Origin: Clostridiales bacterium
Lineage (GTDB): Bacteria > Bacillota > Clostridia > Christensenellales > Borkfalkiaceae
Length of the DNA stretch: 64,000 bases
Reading direction: 5' to 3'
NCBI GenBank assembly: GCA_015069425.1
Contig: SVIP01000001.1
Span: 62,001 to 126,000 of the forward strand
Below are positions 49,735 to 57,754 of the stretch, piece by piece (within the stretch, counting starts at the first letter, position 1; every line of letters begins with the position of its first letter). Position numbers and translations under genes: made by a program. The notes below the pieces were generated by a model. That model made no database searches and was not told the origin of the DNA. It worked only from the letters and a program-made list of their open reading frames with translations.

Positions 49735-50679
49735 TTAATTCATATCTGGCGTTAAAGGTCCTGCCAATTCTTTGACAAAGAATAATCTTCCTGGAATAGT
49801 AGGAATAAATGATGACGTTACCCATCTGCTCTTACCATAGCGCAAAGTCATCCATAAACTCATACCTTGCCATTGCATTCCACGATTAAACGTTCCGTCC
49901 GCACCGCCGATTGCGTAGTCTGCTTGGAACATAAGTCCTGGACCAACGGTATTTGCACGACATGGAACTAAACTCGTTCTTGACTTAAACGAAGTAATAG
50001 CGTTTTGTTCAATCGTGAGCGGATGCAATTTTGCACCGATTCTATAAGGTTGTTTCAACCATTCTTCATTTGAAGAAAATTCCGAACCAAATTGCGGTTC
50101 CCAGAAAGCGATGTGACACATTCTACCTATACCGTATACAAGTATAAGTTTAGCGCCCTCAGCCTTTAACTTAGCAATCTTTTCAGGATAAGTGGGAAGA
50201 TTGTCTTTGGTAGCAAAATTTCTATGATCCTTTGGAACAGTCAATTCGCCAAGTAGATTATAGAATGCATTTTCCATTGCGTTTTGGAATGATGCTTCTC
50301 CAGTAATTGTATTTCCTTCCGCATCAGCCCATTCATCCATATTAAAACACCAAACGTTCTTACAATTTACGTTCCATTCTTTAAGGAAATAAACTGCCCA
50401 CTTATACATACCCATAGGTCCTACAGGAAGAATAAATGCGAGTTTTTCGCCTTTTTCGTTTGCTTTTTTAATAGTATTTGCAATTTCGTGTCCCATTTTA
50501 ACGTCAAATTCTGCTAAAGATTCGCATTGAATTGGAGTAAATCCTTCGTTCCAAAAATCTTGTCTTTCGGTTATAGCTTCAGGGGCGTTTGAACAACACT
50601 TGTCAATTTTTTCAAAGTCCCAACCTTCGGGATAAAAACCTTCTAATAAACTACCTTTTACTGTTGAATTGAAATCCAT
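49735..50679 (-). CDS. NagB-like glucosamine-6-phosphate deaminase/isomerase homologue with altered active site
   Basis: A 314-residue protein of the NagB/RpiA fold: [27 protein letters not shown] (D115, E116, matching the NagB catalytic DE) and [13 protein letters not shown] (183-195). In NagB the last motif is GxGxDGHIAFNEP; here the catalytic Asp is Met187, Gly is Cys and Asn is Trp, while His189 and Glu194 remain. The chemistry therefore probably differs from plain GlcN-6-P deamination. The C-terminal part (residues 225-314) is not typical of NagB. It lies between the PIG-L deacetylase and the dehydrogenase gene in an apparent amino-sugar operon. Confidence 0.8.
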   Translation of the reverse strand: MDFNSTVKGSLLEGFYPEGWDFEKIDKCCSNAPEAITERQDFWNEGFTPIQCESLAEFDVKMGHEIANTIKKANEKGEKLAFILPVGPMGMYKWAVYFLKEWNVNCKNVWCFNMDEWADAEGNTITGEASFQNAMENAFYNLLGELTVPKDHRNFATKDNLPTYPEKIAKLKAEGAKLILVYGIGRMCHIAFWEPQFGSEFSSNEEWLKQPYRIGAKLHPLTIEQNAITSFKSRTSLVPCRANTVGPGLMFQADYAIGGADGTFNRGMQWQGMSLWMTLRYGKSRWVTSSFIPTIPGRLFFVKELAGPLTPDMN

Positions 50680-50734
50680 AATATCTCTCCTTATTTATAT
50701 ATAATTTAATTTTTTATTAACTTTACAACCACGT

Positions 50735-51460
50735 CTATTCTGGTAACAACCTTTTGCTTGTCCCTTTTAAGTACACTTGACATTGCTTAAAACCTTCGGC
50801 ATAGTCCACGCCACATTGGTAACCACGATATCTTGAACAGGTTTTAACCATATCCGCAAAATCAATGCCGTCGTGTTCTTTCATCCATACTAATTGACTT
50901 TCGTGACAGTTGAGCATTTCGATTTTCAAATCTATTGTACTCGTAACGTCAACGTACATAGTCGGATTAAAGTTAACCCCTGCCAAAGTATCCATATAAT
51001 ATATCGGTACTAACTTTGCTGGAGTATCGTCTTTTGTATACTTATGCACCGAACATTTATAATTTGGTAAAGTTGCCGTAAAACTTGCGTCAAACACAAG
51101 TTTACTTACCGAAGTATGGTCTGGCATATAATCGTCAGGATCGTGAGTGATTATTAGGTCAGGATTTGCGTATCTTATAACGTCAACCATTTTGTCCCTT
51201 GCTTCTTGATTGTTTTCATAAATATCGAGGTCGTTAAATCCTCCCCAAATTACTTCAATCCCTGCAAGTGAACCCGCTTTCTTTGCCTCACCAGCACGCA
51301 TAATAGTCAATTCGTCTGGGGGAATTATGACGTGCCCTAAATTACCGCTAGATGCATGACATACAATTACCGTGTCCCCACGTTGTACGCATTTTGCTAG
51401 CGTTCCTGAGCACGCTATTTCTATGTCATCGGGATGCGCCCCTATTGCTAATATTCTCAT
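50735..51460 (-). CDS. PIG-L family deacetylase
   Basis: A 241-residue zinc de-N-acetylase of the PIG-L/LmbE family. Metal and catalytic residues are in IGAHPDDIEIACSG (6-19, AHPDDxE) and in HDPDDYMPDHTSV (about 105-117). Family members remove acetyl from GlcNAc-containing substrates. It has no signal peptide, so it acts in the cytosol. It is first in the operon and divergent from the AraC regulator, consistent with deacetylation being the entry step of the pathway. Confidence 0.88.
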   Translation of the reverse strand: MRILAIGAHPDDIEIACSGTLAKCVQRGDTVIVCHASSGNLGHVIIPPDELTIMRAGEAKKAGSLAGIEVIWGGFNDLDIYENNQEARDKMVDVIRYANPDLIITHDPDDYMPDHTSVSKLVFDASFTATLPNYKCSVHKYTKDDTPAKLVPIYYMDTLAGVNFNPTMYVDVTSTIDLKIEMLNCHESQLVWMKEHDGIDFADMVKTCSRYRGYQCGVDYAEGFKQCQVYLKGTSKRLLPE

Positions 51461-51488
51461 AAATACACCTCTATTTTATTATAACTAT

Positions 51489-51517
51489 ATTTTATTACAT
51501 TATTTTGAAAATAGCAA
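51489..51517 (-). promoter_or_regulatory. Promoter of the PIG-L operon
   Basis: Minus strand TTGCTA (51512-51517), 17 bp, TAAAAT (51489-51494). Upstream lie two direct GTAAAATA repeats (51522-51529 and 51540-51547, 18 bp apart), a possible AraC-type operator. Confidence 0.5.
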
Positions 51518-51553
51518 TGGCGTAAAATATACAAAAAGAGTAAAATAATCCAC

Positions 51554-51582
51554 TTGATATTTTTTTTGCATTGTGTTATACT
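51554..51582 (+). promoter_or_regulatory. Promoter of araC-type gene, leaderless configuration
   Basis: TTGATA (51554-51559), 17 bp, TATACT (51577-51582). The ATG begins 6 bp after the -10 box, as for tetR at 5178; no Shine-Dalgarno is present. Confidence 0.7.
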
Positions 51583-51588
51583 TTTATT

Positions 51589-52467
51589 ATGAAAAAATAC
51601 TTTAAGCACAAATTGCAAAATCTCTTAGTTGTAAATAAAATAGTAACACTGCATTACTTTGAGTTTGAAAAAGATTTTTCTTACTCTGATGAGTCACACG
51701 ACTTTTGGGAAATAGTGTTTGCAGATAAAGGAACGGCAATCTGCACTTCAAACGATGAAAAAATAATTTTATCACAAGGACAAATGCTTTTTCATAAGCC
51801 TAACGAAAGACACTCACTCTCTTGCGATGGTAAAAATTCGGCTAAAATCTTTATCGCCTCTTTTGATTGCCACTCCGAATCAATGCGATTTTTTGAGAAT
51901 AAAGTCATTACGCTCAATAAAAGTCAAATAAAACACGTTTACGCAATAATCGAAGAATCTAGGCGCACTTTTGATATTCTTTTCCCTGACCCAGACATGA
52001 AAAAGATGCCTATGCTTTCTAAACCAACGTTAGGTGGTGAGCAAATAATCAAAAATCATTTAGAACTTTTACTGATTGATTTGATGCGCTCCTTAACTGA
52101 AACCGAAAGTGGTAACGAAATATTTTTACCAGAAAAGGAATTGGAGAGCAAACTCGTTTCTGACGTTATGCAAATTTTAAAGTCAAACGTTTATGGTGAA
52201 ATAAACATAGACGAAATATGCAAAAGAGCCAGTTACAGCAAATCCCACGTTTTTAAACAATTTAAACTTGCAACAGGAAAATCAGTTATGGATTACTATA
52301 ACTATCTAAAAATTAAAACGGCAAAACAACTTCTTAAAGAAGGAGATTTATCTATAAAAGAAATTGCAGAAAAATTATCGTTTGATACCCCAAACTATTT
52401 TTCAAAAACTTTCAAGAAGTTTACCGAAATGACCCCTTCACAATATAAAAAGAGCGTTTCTCTTTAA
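51589..52467 (+). CDS. AraC family transcriptional regulator
   Basis: A 292-residue AraC/XylS regulator. The N-terminal cupin-like sensor (HDFWEIVFADKGTAICTS, GQMLFHKPNERHSL) precedes a linker and a C-terminal double helix-turn-helix (INIDEICKRASYSKSHVFKQFK and LSIKEIAEKLSFDTPNYFSKTFKKF). It is probably an activator of the divergent PIG-L operon when the sugar is present. The ATG at 51589 is chosen because the promoter lies between it and the in-frame start at 51571. It converges on the AEC gene, sharing a terminator whose stem contains the stop codon. Confidence 0.9.
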   Translation: MKKYFKHKLQNLLVVNKIVTLHYFEFEKDFSYSDESHDFWEIVFADKGTAICTSNDEKIILSQGQMLFHKPNERHSLSCDGKNSAKIFIASFDCHSESMRFFENKVITLNKSQIKHVYAIIEESRRTFDILFPDPDMKKMPMLSKPTLGGEQIIKNHLELLLIDLMRSLTETESGNEIFLPEKELESKLVSDVMQILKSNVYGEINIDEICKRASYSKSHVFKQFKLATGKSVMDYYNYLKIKTAKQLLKEGDLSIKEIAEKLSFDTPNYFSKTFKKFTEMTPSQYKKSVSL

Positions 52468-52481
52468 CGCTCTTTATTTTT
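52449..52481. terminator. Terminator overlapping the AraC stop codon
   Basis: Stem AAAGAGCGTT / AACGCTCTTT, then TATTTTTT. The right arm includes the end of the TAA stop codon; it probably also serves the convergent AEC gene. Confidence 0.75.
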
Positions 52482-53485
52482 TAGAACGAAACTGCAATAA
52501 CCTTCATTAAAACAGAGAATATTATTGGCAACATTACTAGCGCTAAAACGTAAGAAATAAAACAACTTGTTGCCCCTTCTGTACTGTCAAGCCCTGCTGA
52601 TTCAGGATAAACAACCACGTTCATACCGACAGGCATTGCGGAGGAAACAATAAAGAAGAATGCAATTCTCATAAAGTCTGCATCTCGCCAACCTAATAAA
52701 TAAACTATCGCTACAATTGCGCTAAAAACAAGTGGCATTATCAAAATTCTTATCACACCTACAAGGTAGGCTTTAATTGATGAGAAAAGTTTAAGCATTG
52801 GTACGCTCGCAAGCACTGCGCCCGTCAACAACATTGCAGGAGCACTCTGACAGTTACCTATAGTAGTAAATAAATCCACAAATATTTTAGGAATAGTAAA
52901 TCCTATACCACTTGAAAGCAACCCCAATGCAATACCTATTAATGAAGAAATCATAGGCATGGAAAATAATCTTTTAAGCCTATTCTTAAGTGGGATTTTT
53001 ATTTCTTGTAAACTGCCATCCATACTAACTGGCTCAGTCAAAATGTAATATCCATAACTTGCTATTACAATATTTAATGGAACACAGAACAATATCATTT
53101 GTGCCCTAGCAACTGCTCCAAACACTGCGTTAATTAGTGGATATCCAAAATAGCCTACGTTACCAAAAGCAAATGCGTATTTATAAATGTTTCTATGAAA
53201 TCTTTCCTTTCCCACCGCCTTTGCAAAAGGAAGTGCTAAAAACACGGAAATAATTGCAAAAACAATACCTGCAATCAATAAAATAGCATATTTTTTTATA
53301 TCGTTGACATTAATTATGGTTGATAAACTCATTATACCATAACAAGGCGAAAATAAATTTACCAAAAGCCCTGCCAAAACTGATTTGCCTTGCGCTGTAA
53401 TAATTTCTTTTTTACGCAAATAATATCCTGCAAAAATTATTGCAAGTAAAATAGCGACTTGCTGTAAGGTCGTCGAAAACAGCAT
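52481..53485 (-). CDS. AEC family transporter (second copy)
   Basis: A 334-residue polytopic membrane permease of the auxin efflux carrier family: GNVGYFGYPLINAVFG in the first half and SSAMPVGMNVVVYPESAG near the C-terminus, with ten hydrophobic helices and a polar central loop (about 148-170). In AEC proteins these two broken-helix regions form the substrate path. Likely substrate: an organic acid or a product of the adjacent sugar pathway (inference from context). It follows YjbQ across a hairpin and converges with the AraC gene; it is only distantly similar by eye to the AEC protein at 14076. Confidence 0.85.
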   Translation of the reverse strand: MLFSTTLQQVAILLAIIFAGYYLRKKEIITAQGKSVLAGLLVNLFSPCYGIMSLSTIINVNDIKKYAILLIAGIVFAIISVFLALPFAKAVGKERFHRNIYKYAFAFGNVGYFGYPLINAVFGAVARAQMILFCVPLNIVIASYGYYILTEPVSMDGSLQEIKIPLKNRLKRLFSMPMISSLIGIALGLLSSGIGFTIPKIFVDLFTTIGNCQSAPAMLLTGAVLASVPMLKLFSSIKAYLVGVIRILIMPLVFSAIVAIVYLLGWRDADFMRIAFFFIVSSAMPVGMNVVVYPESAGLDSTEGATSCFISYVLALVMLPIIFSVLMKVIAVSF

Positions 53486-53518
53486 AATTTATCTCCCATA
53501 AATAATAAAAAGCCACAA

Positions 53519-53550
53519 AAATTTCCCTACCCTAAAGGATAGGGAAATTT
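53519..53550 (-). terminator. Hairpin between YjbQ and AEC genes
   Basis: Stem AAATTTCCCTATCCT / AGGGTAGGGAAATTT (one mismatch), followed on the minus strand by TTGTGGCTTTTT. It may partly terminate the SIS-YjbQ message before the AEC gene. Confidence 0.6.
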
Positions 53551-53563
53551 ACTAGGCTAAAAA

Positions 53564-54184
53564 TTATCTTTTTTGTTGTAAATCGTAGTGAATGTCGTAT
53601 GCTTTTTCTTCATCGGTAAATTTACGTTTGGTATCAATAACCTTACCGTCATTAACCTTTCTATCTGGAACGTCTTCTGTCGTTCCCATAACGGTAACGT
53701 TTACTTGTCTACGTCTTGCAATAACGTGATCCCAGTCAATAAAATAAATATGTGCAAATAAACCGAGGTCAAGTTTGCCATCTTTAATCGTCAAGGTTTC
53801 ACTTCTTCCAAAGAATACACTGCGAAGATGTCCGTCTGTGTTCATTGATGAATAATCACCTGGTTCGTTTACGTGTCTTCCGTATTGAGCGTGAATAGGT
53901 CCTGGATGACGATATTGATGTTCTTCTGCAAAGTCAGGTATCATCTTTCTCATAATGTCGAGAAGGTCATGTTGAAGATATTCAAGGTCGAAAGAATCAA
54001 TATCGTGTGAACACTCTTGTACCATAACTGAACAAGTAGTATGATGTGATACAATTGCTACCGTACCATTCTTAACGCCAGAGGCTTCTACGATTTCAAG
54101 AATTTCTTTTCTAATGTCGTGAAAAGTAGGTATCCATCCTCTTGATTGAAGTTCGATTTCTTTTTGAAATACTTTGAATTCCAT
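53564..54184 (-). CDS. YjbQ family (UPF0047) protein
   Basis: A 206-residue YjbQ-family protein, longer than the usual 130-140 residues. The metal-binding family motif VSHHTTCSVMVQE (about 45-57) and GHLRSVFFGRSETL with FIDWDHVIARRRQVNVTVMG are present, and an acidic C-terminal extension (about 170-206) is unusual. The family shows weak thiamine-phosphate synthase activity in E. coli mutants, but its real role is not settled. It lies 49 bp after a SIS phosphosugar gene, so a role in that sugar pathway is more likely here than thiamine synthesis. Confidence 0.85.
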   Translation of the reverse strand: MEFKVFQKEIELQSRGWIPTFHDIRKEILEIVEASGVKNGTVAIVSHHTTCSVMVQECSHDIDSFDLEYLQHDLLDIMRKMIPDFAEEHQYRHPGPIHAQYGRHVNEPGDYSSMNTDGHLRSVFFGRSETLTIKDGKLDLGLFAHIYFIDWDHVIARRRQVNVTVMGTTEDVPDRKVNDGKVIDTKRKFTDEEKAYDIHYDLQQKR

Positions 54185-54233
54185 AATAGTTTCTCCTATA
54201 TAATATGTTTTTTATTTTTCCCTATCGGGTTGA

Positions 54234-54830
54234 TTACTTTTTATTAAGTCTCTCGCCCACTGCTCCGCCTGGGTGAATGAGTGCAAACTGCTCGTTCTTA
54301 AAACCCGTCTCTTCAATAAGTGCAGTTTGGAGTGCGTGACAAATCATACAAAGTGCAGTAGTTGAAGTAGTTCCTTGTGAGTTGTATTTATCCGTTTCTC
54401 TATTAACGAATTGCTTTAATACCGCGTCCGCATTTACTGCTAAAGGCGATTCCATATTTTCCGTAATAGAAATAATTTTTACACCTTTTGCTTTGCAAAT
54501 ATCGATAATCGGTAAAAGTTCTTTGGTTTTACCGCCACGAGATGCAAACACCATAACGTCCCCTGCTTGCAAAAATCCCGTTGCGCCGTGAACGGCTTCC
54601 GCTGGGGATATAAATCTTGCAGGTTGCTCTATACAACAAAGGAGATGTGCTAAATGTTGACAAATTATTCCAGAGTGTCCGCAACCACAAGTTCCAATTC
54701 TGGGTGCGTTTTTTAAAAGTTCTACTGCTTTAGCGAACTGTTCCTCATCAAAATAATTTAGCATTCCAGAAATACATTCTGCTTCTATTTGATAGGCATT
54801 TTTTACAGCGTCTAACGTTTCTTTTTGCAT
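54234..54830 (-). CDS. SIS domain phosphosugar-binding protein
   Basis: A 198-residue single-SIS-domain protein (about residues 30-170): GTCGCGHSGIICQHLAHLL for the sugar-phosphate loop, AGDVMVFASRGGKTKELLPI, and IISITENMESPLAVNADAVL. It resembles AgaS or GmhA-type isomerases or sugar-phosphate sensors. No DNA-binding domain is present, so it is more likely an isomerase or deaminase than an RpiR regulator. The ATG at 54830 is preferred because AGGTGG lies six bases before it; the frame extends to 54854. It is first gene of the SIS-YjbQ unit, with a consensus promoter. Confidence 0.87.
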   Translation of the reverse strand: MQKETLDAVKNAYQIEAECISGMLNYFDEEQFAKAVELLKNAPRIGTCGCGHSGIICQHLAHLLCCIEQPARFISPAEAVHGATGFLQAGDVMVFASRGGKTKELLPIIDICKAKGVKIISITENMESPLAVNADAVLKQFVNRETDKYNSQGTTSTTALCMICHALQTALIEETGFKNEQFALIHPGGAVGERLNKK

Positions 54831-54882
54831 ACACAACCACCTTTTATTAAGCAACTTTAACTTAATTTATAACTACACGAAA

Positions 54883-54911
54883 AGTATACCAAATATACAA
54901 AACATTGTCAA
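54883..54911 (-). promoter_or_regulatory. Promoter of the SIS-YjbQ unit
   Basis: Minus strand TTGACA (54906-54911), 17 bp, TATACT (54883-54888). The spacer contains AAATATACAAAA (54891-54902, plus strand), which also occurs at 51525-51536 next to the PIG-L promoter. Confidence 0.65.
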
Positions 54912-55016
54912 TTATATTCTTAGTTTTTAATGGAAATAAAAGAATAAAAAAATCAAAAATATTTACTAATATAAACTTTGACTTTTTTATTAAAGATTTT
55001 GACAATAAAACACAAA

Positions 55017-55040
55017 ATAGCGCCAAAAAATCGGCGCTAT
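55017..55040 (-). terminator. Terminator of the pyr operon
   Basis: Stem ATAGCGCC / GGCGCTAT, 8-nt loop, then TTTTGTGTTTT on the minus strand, 4 bp after the pyrI stop. Confidence 0.85.
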
Positions 55041-55044
55041 CTAA

Positions 55045-55458
55045 TTATTTATTTATACTACTTTCACAATATATACAACGATAAACTCCACTGTCAGTTA
55101 ATTTAAATATGTGATCTATCCCCTGTTCTACAGAGGTAATGCATCTCGGATTTTTACATTTAATCACGTTCTTTAATAGCTTCGGTGGCTCTGGTCTAAT
55201 TTTACTAACGATAACTTCGTTTTTAATAATATTTACCGTCGTTTCAGGCGCAATATACCCCAAAACTTCAAAGTCGAGTTCTATATCTGCGTCTATCTTA
55301 ATTATGTCTTTTTTTCCAGTTTTTTTGCTAGGTAAATTCTTAAAAAGTGCAACTGTGCAATTAAGTTCTTCTAGCCCTAAAAGTTCGTAAACTTTTCTGC
55401 CCTTTCCTGCCTCTATGTGGTCAATTACAATACCGTTTTTTATTGCATCTATCTTCAT
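55045..55458 (-). CDS. pyrI: Aspartate carbamoyltransferase regulatory chain PyrI
   Basis: A 137-residue PyrI, the nucleotide-binding regulatory subunit of aspartate transcarbamoylase, which senses CTP and ATP. The allosteric domain includes GIVIDHIEAGKG and KKDIIKIDADIEL; the zinc domain has four Cys in CKNPRC and CIYCE (about 106-130) that contact PyrB. It is slightly shorter than the E. coli chain (about 153). It ends the pyr operon, 10 bp after pyrB. Its presence means ATCase is allosteric here, unlike in Bacillus. Confidence 0.95.
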   Translation of the reverse strand: MKIDAIKNGIVIDHIEAGKGRKVYELLGLEELNCTVALFKNLPSKKTGKKDIIKIDADIELDFEVLGYIAPETTVNIIKNEVIVSKIRPEPPKLLKNVIKCKNPRCITSVEQGIDHIFKLTDSGVYRCIYCESSINK

Positions 55459-55467
55459 ACTATCACC

Positions 55468-56382
55468 TTACTTTACACCTAAAAGTTTCATTATGAGCGC
55501 CATTCTAACGTATCTACCGTTTTGCACTTGCTTAAAGTAGCATGCACGAGGGTCATTGTCCACGTCCACAGATATCTCGTTCACCCTTGGCAACGGGTGA
55601 AGTATGCACATATCTTTTTTAGCAGTTTGAAGTTTATCTAACGTTAAAATATAACTATCTCTTAATCTTAAATATTCTTCCTCACTGAAAAATCTCTCTT
55701 GTTGTACCCTAGTCATATAAAGAACGTCAAGGTCGCCCATTACTTCTTCTAAGTTAGCAGTTTCTACATATTCCATTCCGTATTTGTCCATTACGTCCGT
55801 CTTAACGTAATCAGGAACTTTTAATTCTTTTGGAGATATAAGTACCAACTTTATACCTTTCTGTCTAGAAAGTGCTTGAATTAGCGAGTGAACAGTTCTG
55901 CCAAACTTTAAATCTCCGCAAAAACCAACGGTAAGGTTATCAAGTCTACCTTTTTCCGTTTTTATGGTAAGTAGGTCGGTAAGTGTTTGCGTTGGATGGT
56001 TATGTCCGCCGTCCCCAGCATTAATTATTGGAACTTTAGAACTCATTGATGCAACTAGCGGGGCACCCTCTTTAGGGTGACGCATTGCTATGATGTCTGA
56101 ATAACAACTAACGACTTTTATAGTATCGGAAACACTTTCACCTTTTGTTGAAGACGAACTGTTCGCATCAGAAAAGCCGAGTGTTTTTCCGCCAAGTGAT
56201 AGCATTGCAGATTCAAAACTAAGCCTTGTTCTTGTTGACGGCTCAAAAAATAGAGTTGCAAGAATTTTATTTTCGCACTTCTTTGAATACTTCTCTATGT
56301 TCTTGCTTATGTCTTCTGCAACACATAAAAGTTCTTCAATTTCTTCAACCGAAAAGTCTGTAATTGCTAATAAATTTTTCAT
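55468..56382 (-). CDS. pyrB: Aspartate carbamoyltransferase catalytic chain PyrB
   Basis: A 304-residue ATCase catalytic subunit, joining carbamoyl phosphate and aspartate. [13 protein letters not shown] (carbamoyl-phosphate loop, about 46-58), the 80s-loop segment [24 protein letters not shown] and [10 protein letters not shown] with the proline loop are all intact. The ATG at 56382 is preferred because AGGTGG ends five bases before it; a GTG at 56391 overlaps that site. It lies between pyrE and pyrI; with pyrI it should form the E. coli-like class B holoenzyme. Confidence 0.97.
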   Translation of the reverse strand: MKNLLAITDFSVEEIEELLCVAEDISKNIEKYSKKCENKILATLFFEPSTRTRLSFESAMLSLGGKTLGFSDANSSSSTKGESVSDTIKVVSCYSDIIAMRHPKEGAPLVASMSSKVPIINAGDGGHNHPTQTLTDLLTIKTEKGRLDNLTVGFCGDLKFGRTVHSLIQALSRQKGIKLVLISPKELKVPDYVKTDVMDKYGMEYVETANLEEVMGDLDVLYMTRVQQERFFSEEEYLRLRDSYILTLDKLQTAKKDMCILHPLPRVNEISVDVDNDPRACYFKQVQNGRYVRMALIMKLLGVK

Positions 56383-56395
56383 TTTTACCACCTTT

Positions 56396-57034
56396 TTATG
56401 CTTTTATCCAACTTTCATCAGATGGATTATCTCTAAATGCTTTTAATCTTTTCTCGTCTTCGGGTTTAATATAACCAATTTCTACCGCTACACTAATAGT
56501 TGTATCAAAATCAGTTAAACTTACGTTTTTAACGTTTGCCTCTTTTAATCTTTCTAATCCCTTTTTCATTCCGTAAGTGTATATACTAACAACACCTAAA
56601 ACTTCAGCGCCCGCCTCACGTAATGAATCAACTACGTCTATTACACTACCGCCTGTAGATATAAGATCTTCTATTACTACAACTTTTGTGCCAGAGTCTA
56701 ACTTGCCCTCGATTTTATTGTTTCTGCCGTGATCTTTACTTGAAGAACGAACGTAACCCATAGGCATACCTAAAATGTGCCCTGCTATAGCAGCGTGAGC
56801 GATACCTGCAGTACTTGTACCAAAAAGTGCTTCAGCATCTGGATATTCTTTTTTTACTGTTTCTGCGATAGCGTTCTCTACCACGTTTCTCGCTTCAGGT
56901 GAAGTGAGAATAAGTCTATTGTCACAATAAATTGGGCTTTTTATTCCGCTCGCCCAAGTAAAAGGCTGGTCGGGACGTAAAAATACCGCTTTAATTTTAA
57001 GTAAATTTTCTGCAACTTTTCTTGCTGTTTCCAT
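56396..57034 (-). CDS. pyrE: Orotate phosphoribosyltransferase PyrE
   Basis: A 212-residue OPRTase that adds PRPP to orotate to give OMP. The PRPP-binding motif [18 protein letters not shown] (about 119-136), [16 protein letters not shown] for orotate, and the loop [14 protein letters not shown] with the catalytic Lys are present. It follows pyrF by 21 bp and precedes pyrB by 13 bp in the operon. Nothing unusual is seen. Confidence 0.96.
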   Translation of the reverse strand: METARKVAENLLKIKAVFLRPDQPFTWASGIKSPIYCDNRLILTSPEARNVVENAIAETVKKEYPDAEALFGTSTAGIAHAAIAGHILGMPMGYVRSSSKDHGRNNKIEGKLDSGTKVVVIEDLISTGGSVIDVVDSLREAGAEVLGVVSIYTYGMKKGLERLKEANVKNVSLTDFDTTISVAVEIGYIKPEDEKRLKAFRDNPSDESWIKA

Positions 57035-57055
57035 TTGTGTTTCTCCTTTTTACAA

Positions 57056-57754
57056 TTAACCCAAAAACTCTTTTACGCATTTTCTATATGCGCTAACGGG
57101 GTCTTCCGCACCCGTTATAGAACGACCAACAACTATAAAGTCTGAGCCGATTTCTTTTGCTAAAGCAGGTGTTGTTACACGCTTTTGATCGCCTACAGCG
57201 TCGCCTGCAAGTCTAATTCCCGGTGTTACGGTGATGAATTTTTCACCACAAGCGCCATGAACTTTACCAGCCTCTAGAGGAGAACATACCACCCCGTCAA
57301 GCCCACTGTTTTTAGCGTTTAATGCATAACTCATAACTACGTCATCAATAGGTTTTTCTATCAAAAGTTCACTTTCCATCATTTCTTGACTAGTAGAAGT
57401 TAATTGAGTTACCGCAATGAGTAAAGGTCTTGTTCCGTCTGCTCTTGTAAGCCCCTCAATTGCTCCTTTCATCATTTGTGAGCCACCACTTGCGTGCAAG
57501 TTTACCATATCTACGTCAAAAGAAGATAAAACCGCCATGGCTTTTTTAACAGTGTTAGGAATATCGTGAAGTTTAAGGTCTAAAAAGATTTTATGTCCAC
57601 GCTTTTTAATTTCTTTTACTATTTCTATGCCACCTGCATAAAAGAGTTCCATGCCTACTTTTAAATAAGGTTTTTCCTCTTTGAATTTATCTAAAAAATC
57701 AAAGAGCTGTTCTTTAGAATTAAAATCACACGCAATAATTACGTCTTTATTCAT
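57056..57754 (-). CDS. pyrF: Orotidine 5'-phosphate decarboxylase PyrF
   Basis: A 232-residue class 1 OMP decarboxylase making UMP. The catalytic tetrad region FLDLKLHDIPNTVKKA (about 58-73, K-x-H-D) is complete; VTPGIRL and FIVVGRSIT bind the phosphate. It overlaps pyrD by 4 bp, showing coupling. Length and motifs are standard. Confidence 0.96.
   Translation of the reverse strand: MNKDVIIACDFNSKEQLFDFLDKFKEEKPYLKVGMELFYAGGIEIVKEIKKRGHKIFLDLKLHDIPNTVKKAMAVLSSFDVDMVNLHASGGSQMMKGAIEGLTRADGTRPLLIAVTQLTSTSQEMMESELLIEKPIDDVVMSYALNAKNSGLDGVVCSPLEAGKVHGACGEKFITVTPGIRLAGDAVGDQKRVTTPALAKEIGSDFIVVGRSITGAEDPVSAYRKCVKEFLG

Noticed and set aside
54855-55016. Possible small gene or ncRNA between SIS and pyrI
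   Set aside because: AT-rich, with only the SIS promoter and the pyr terminator visible; no frame with a ribosome binding site.
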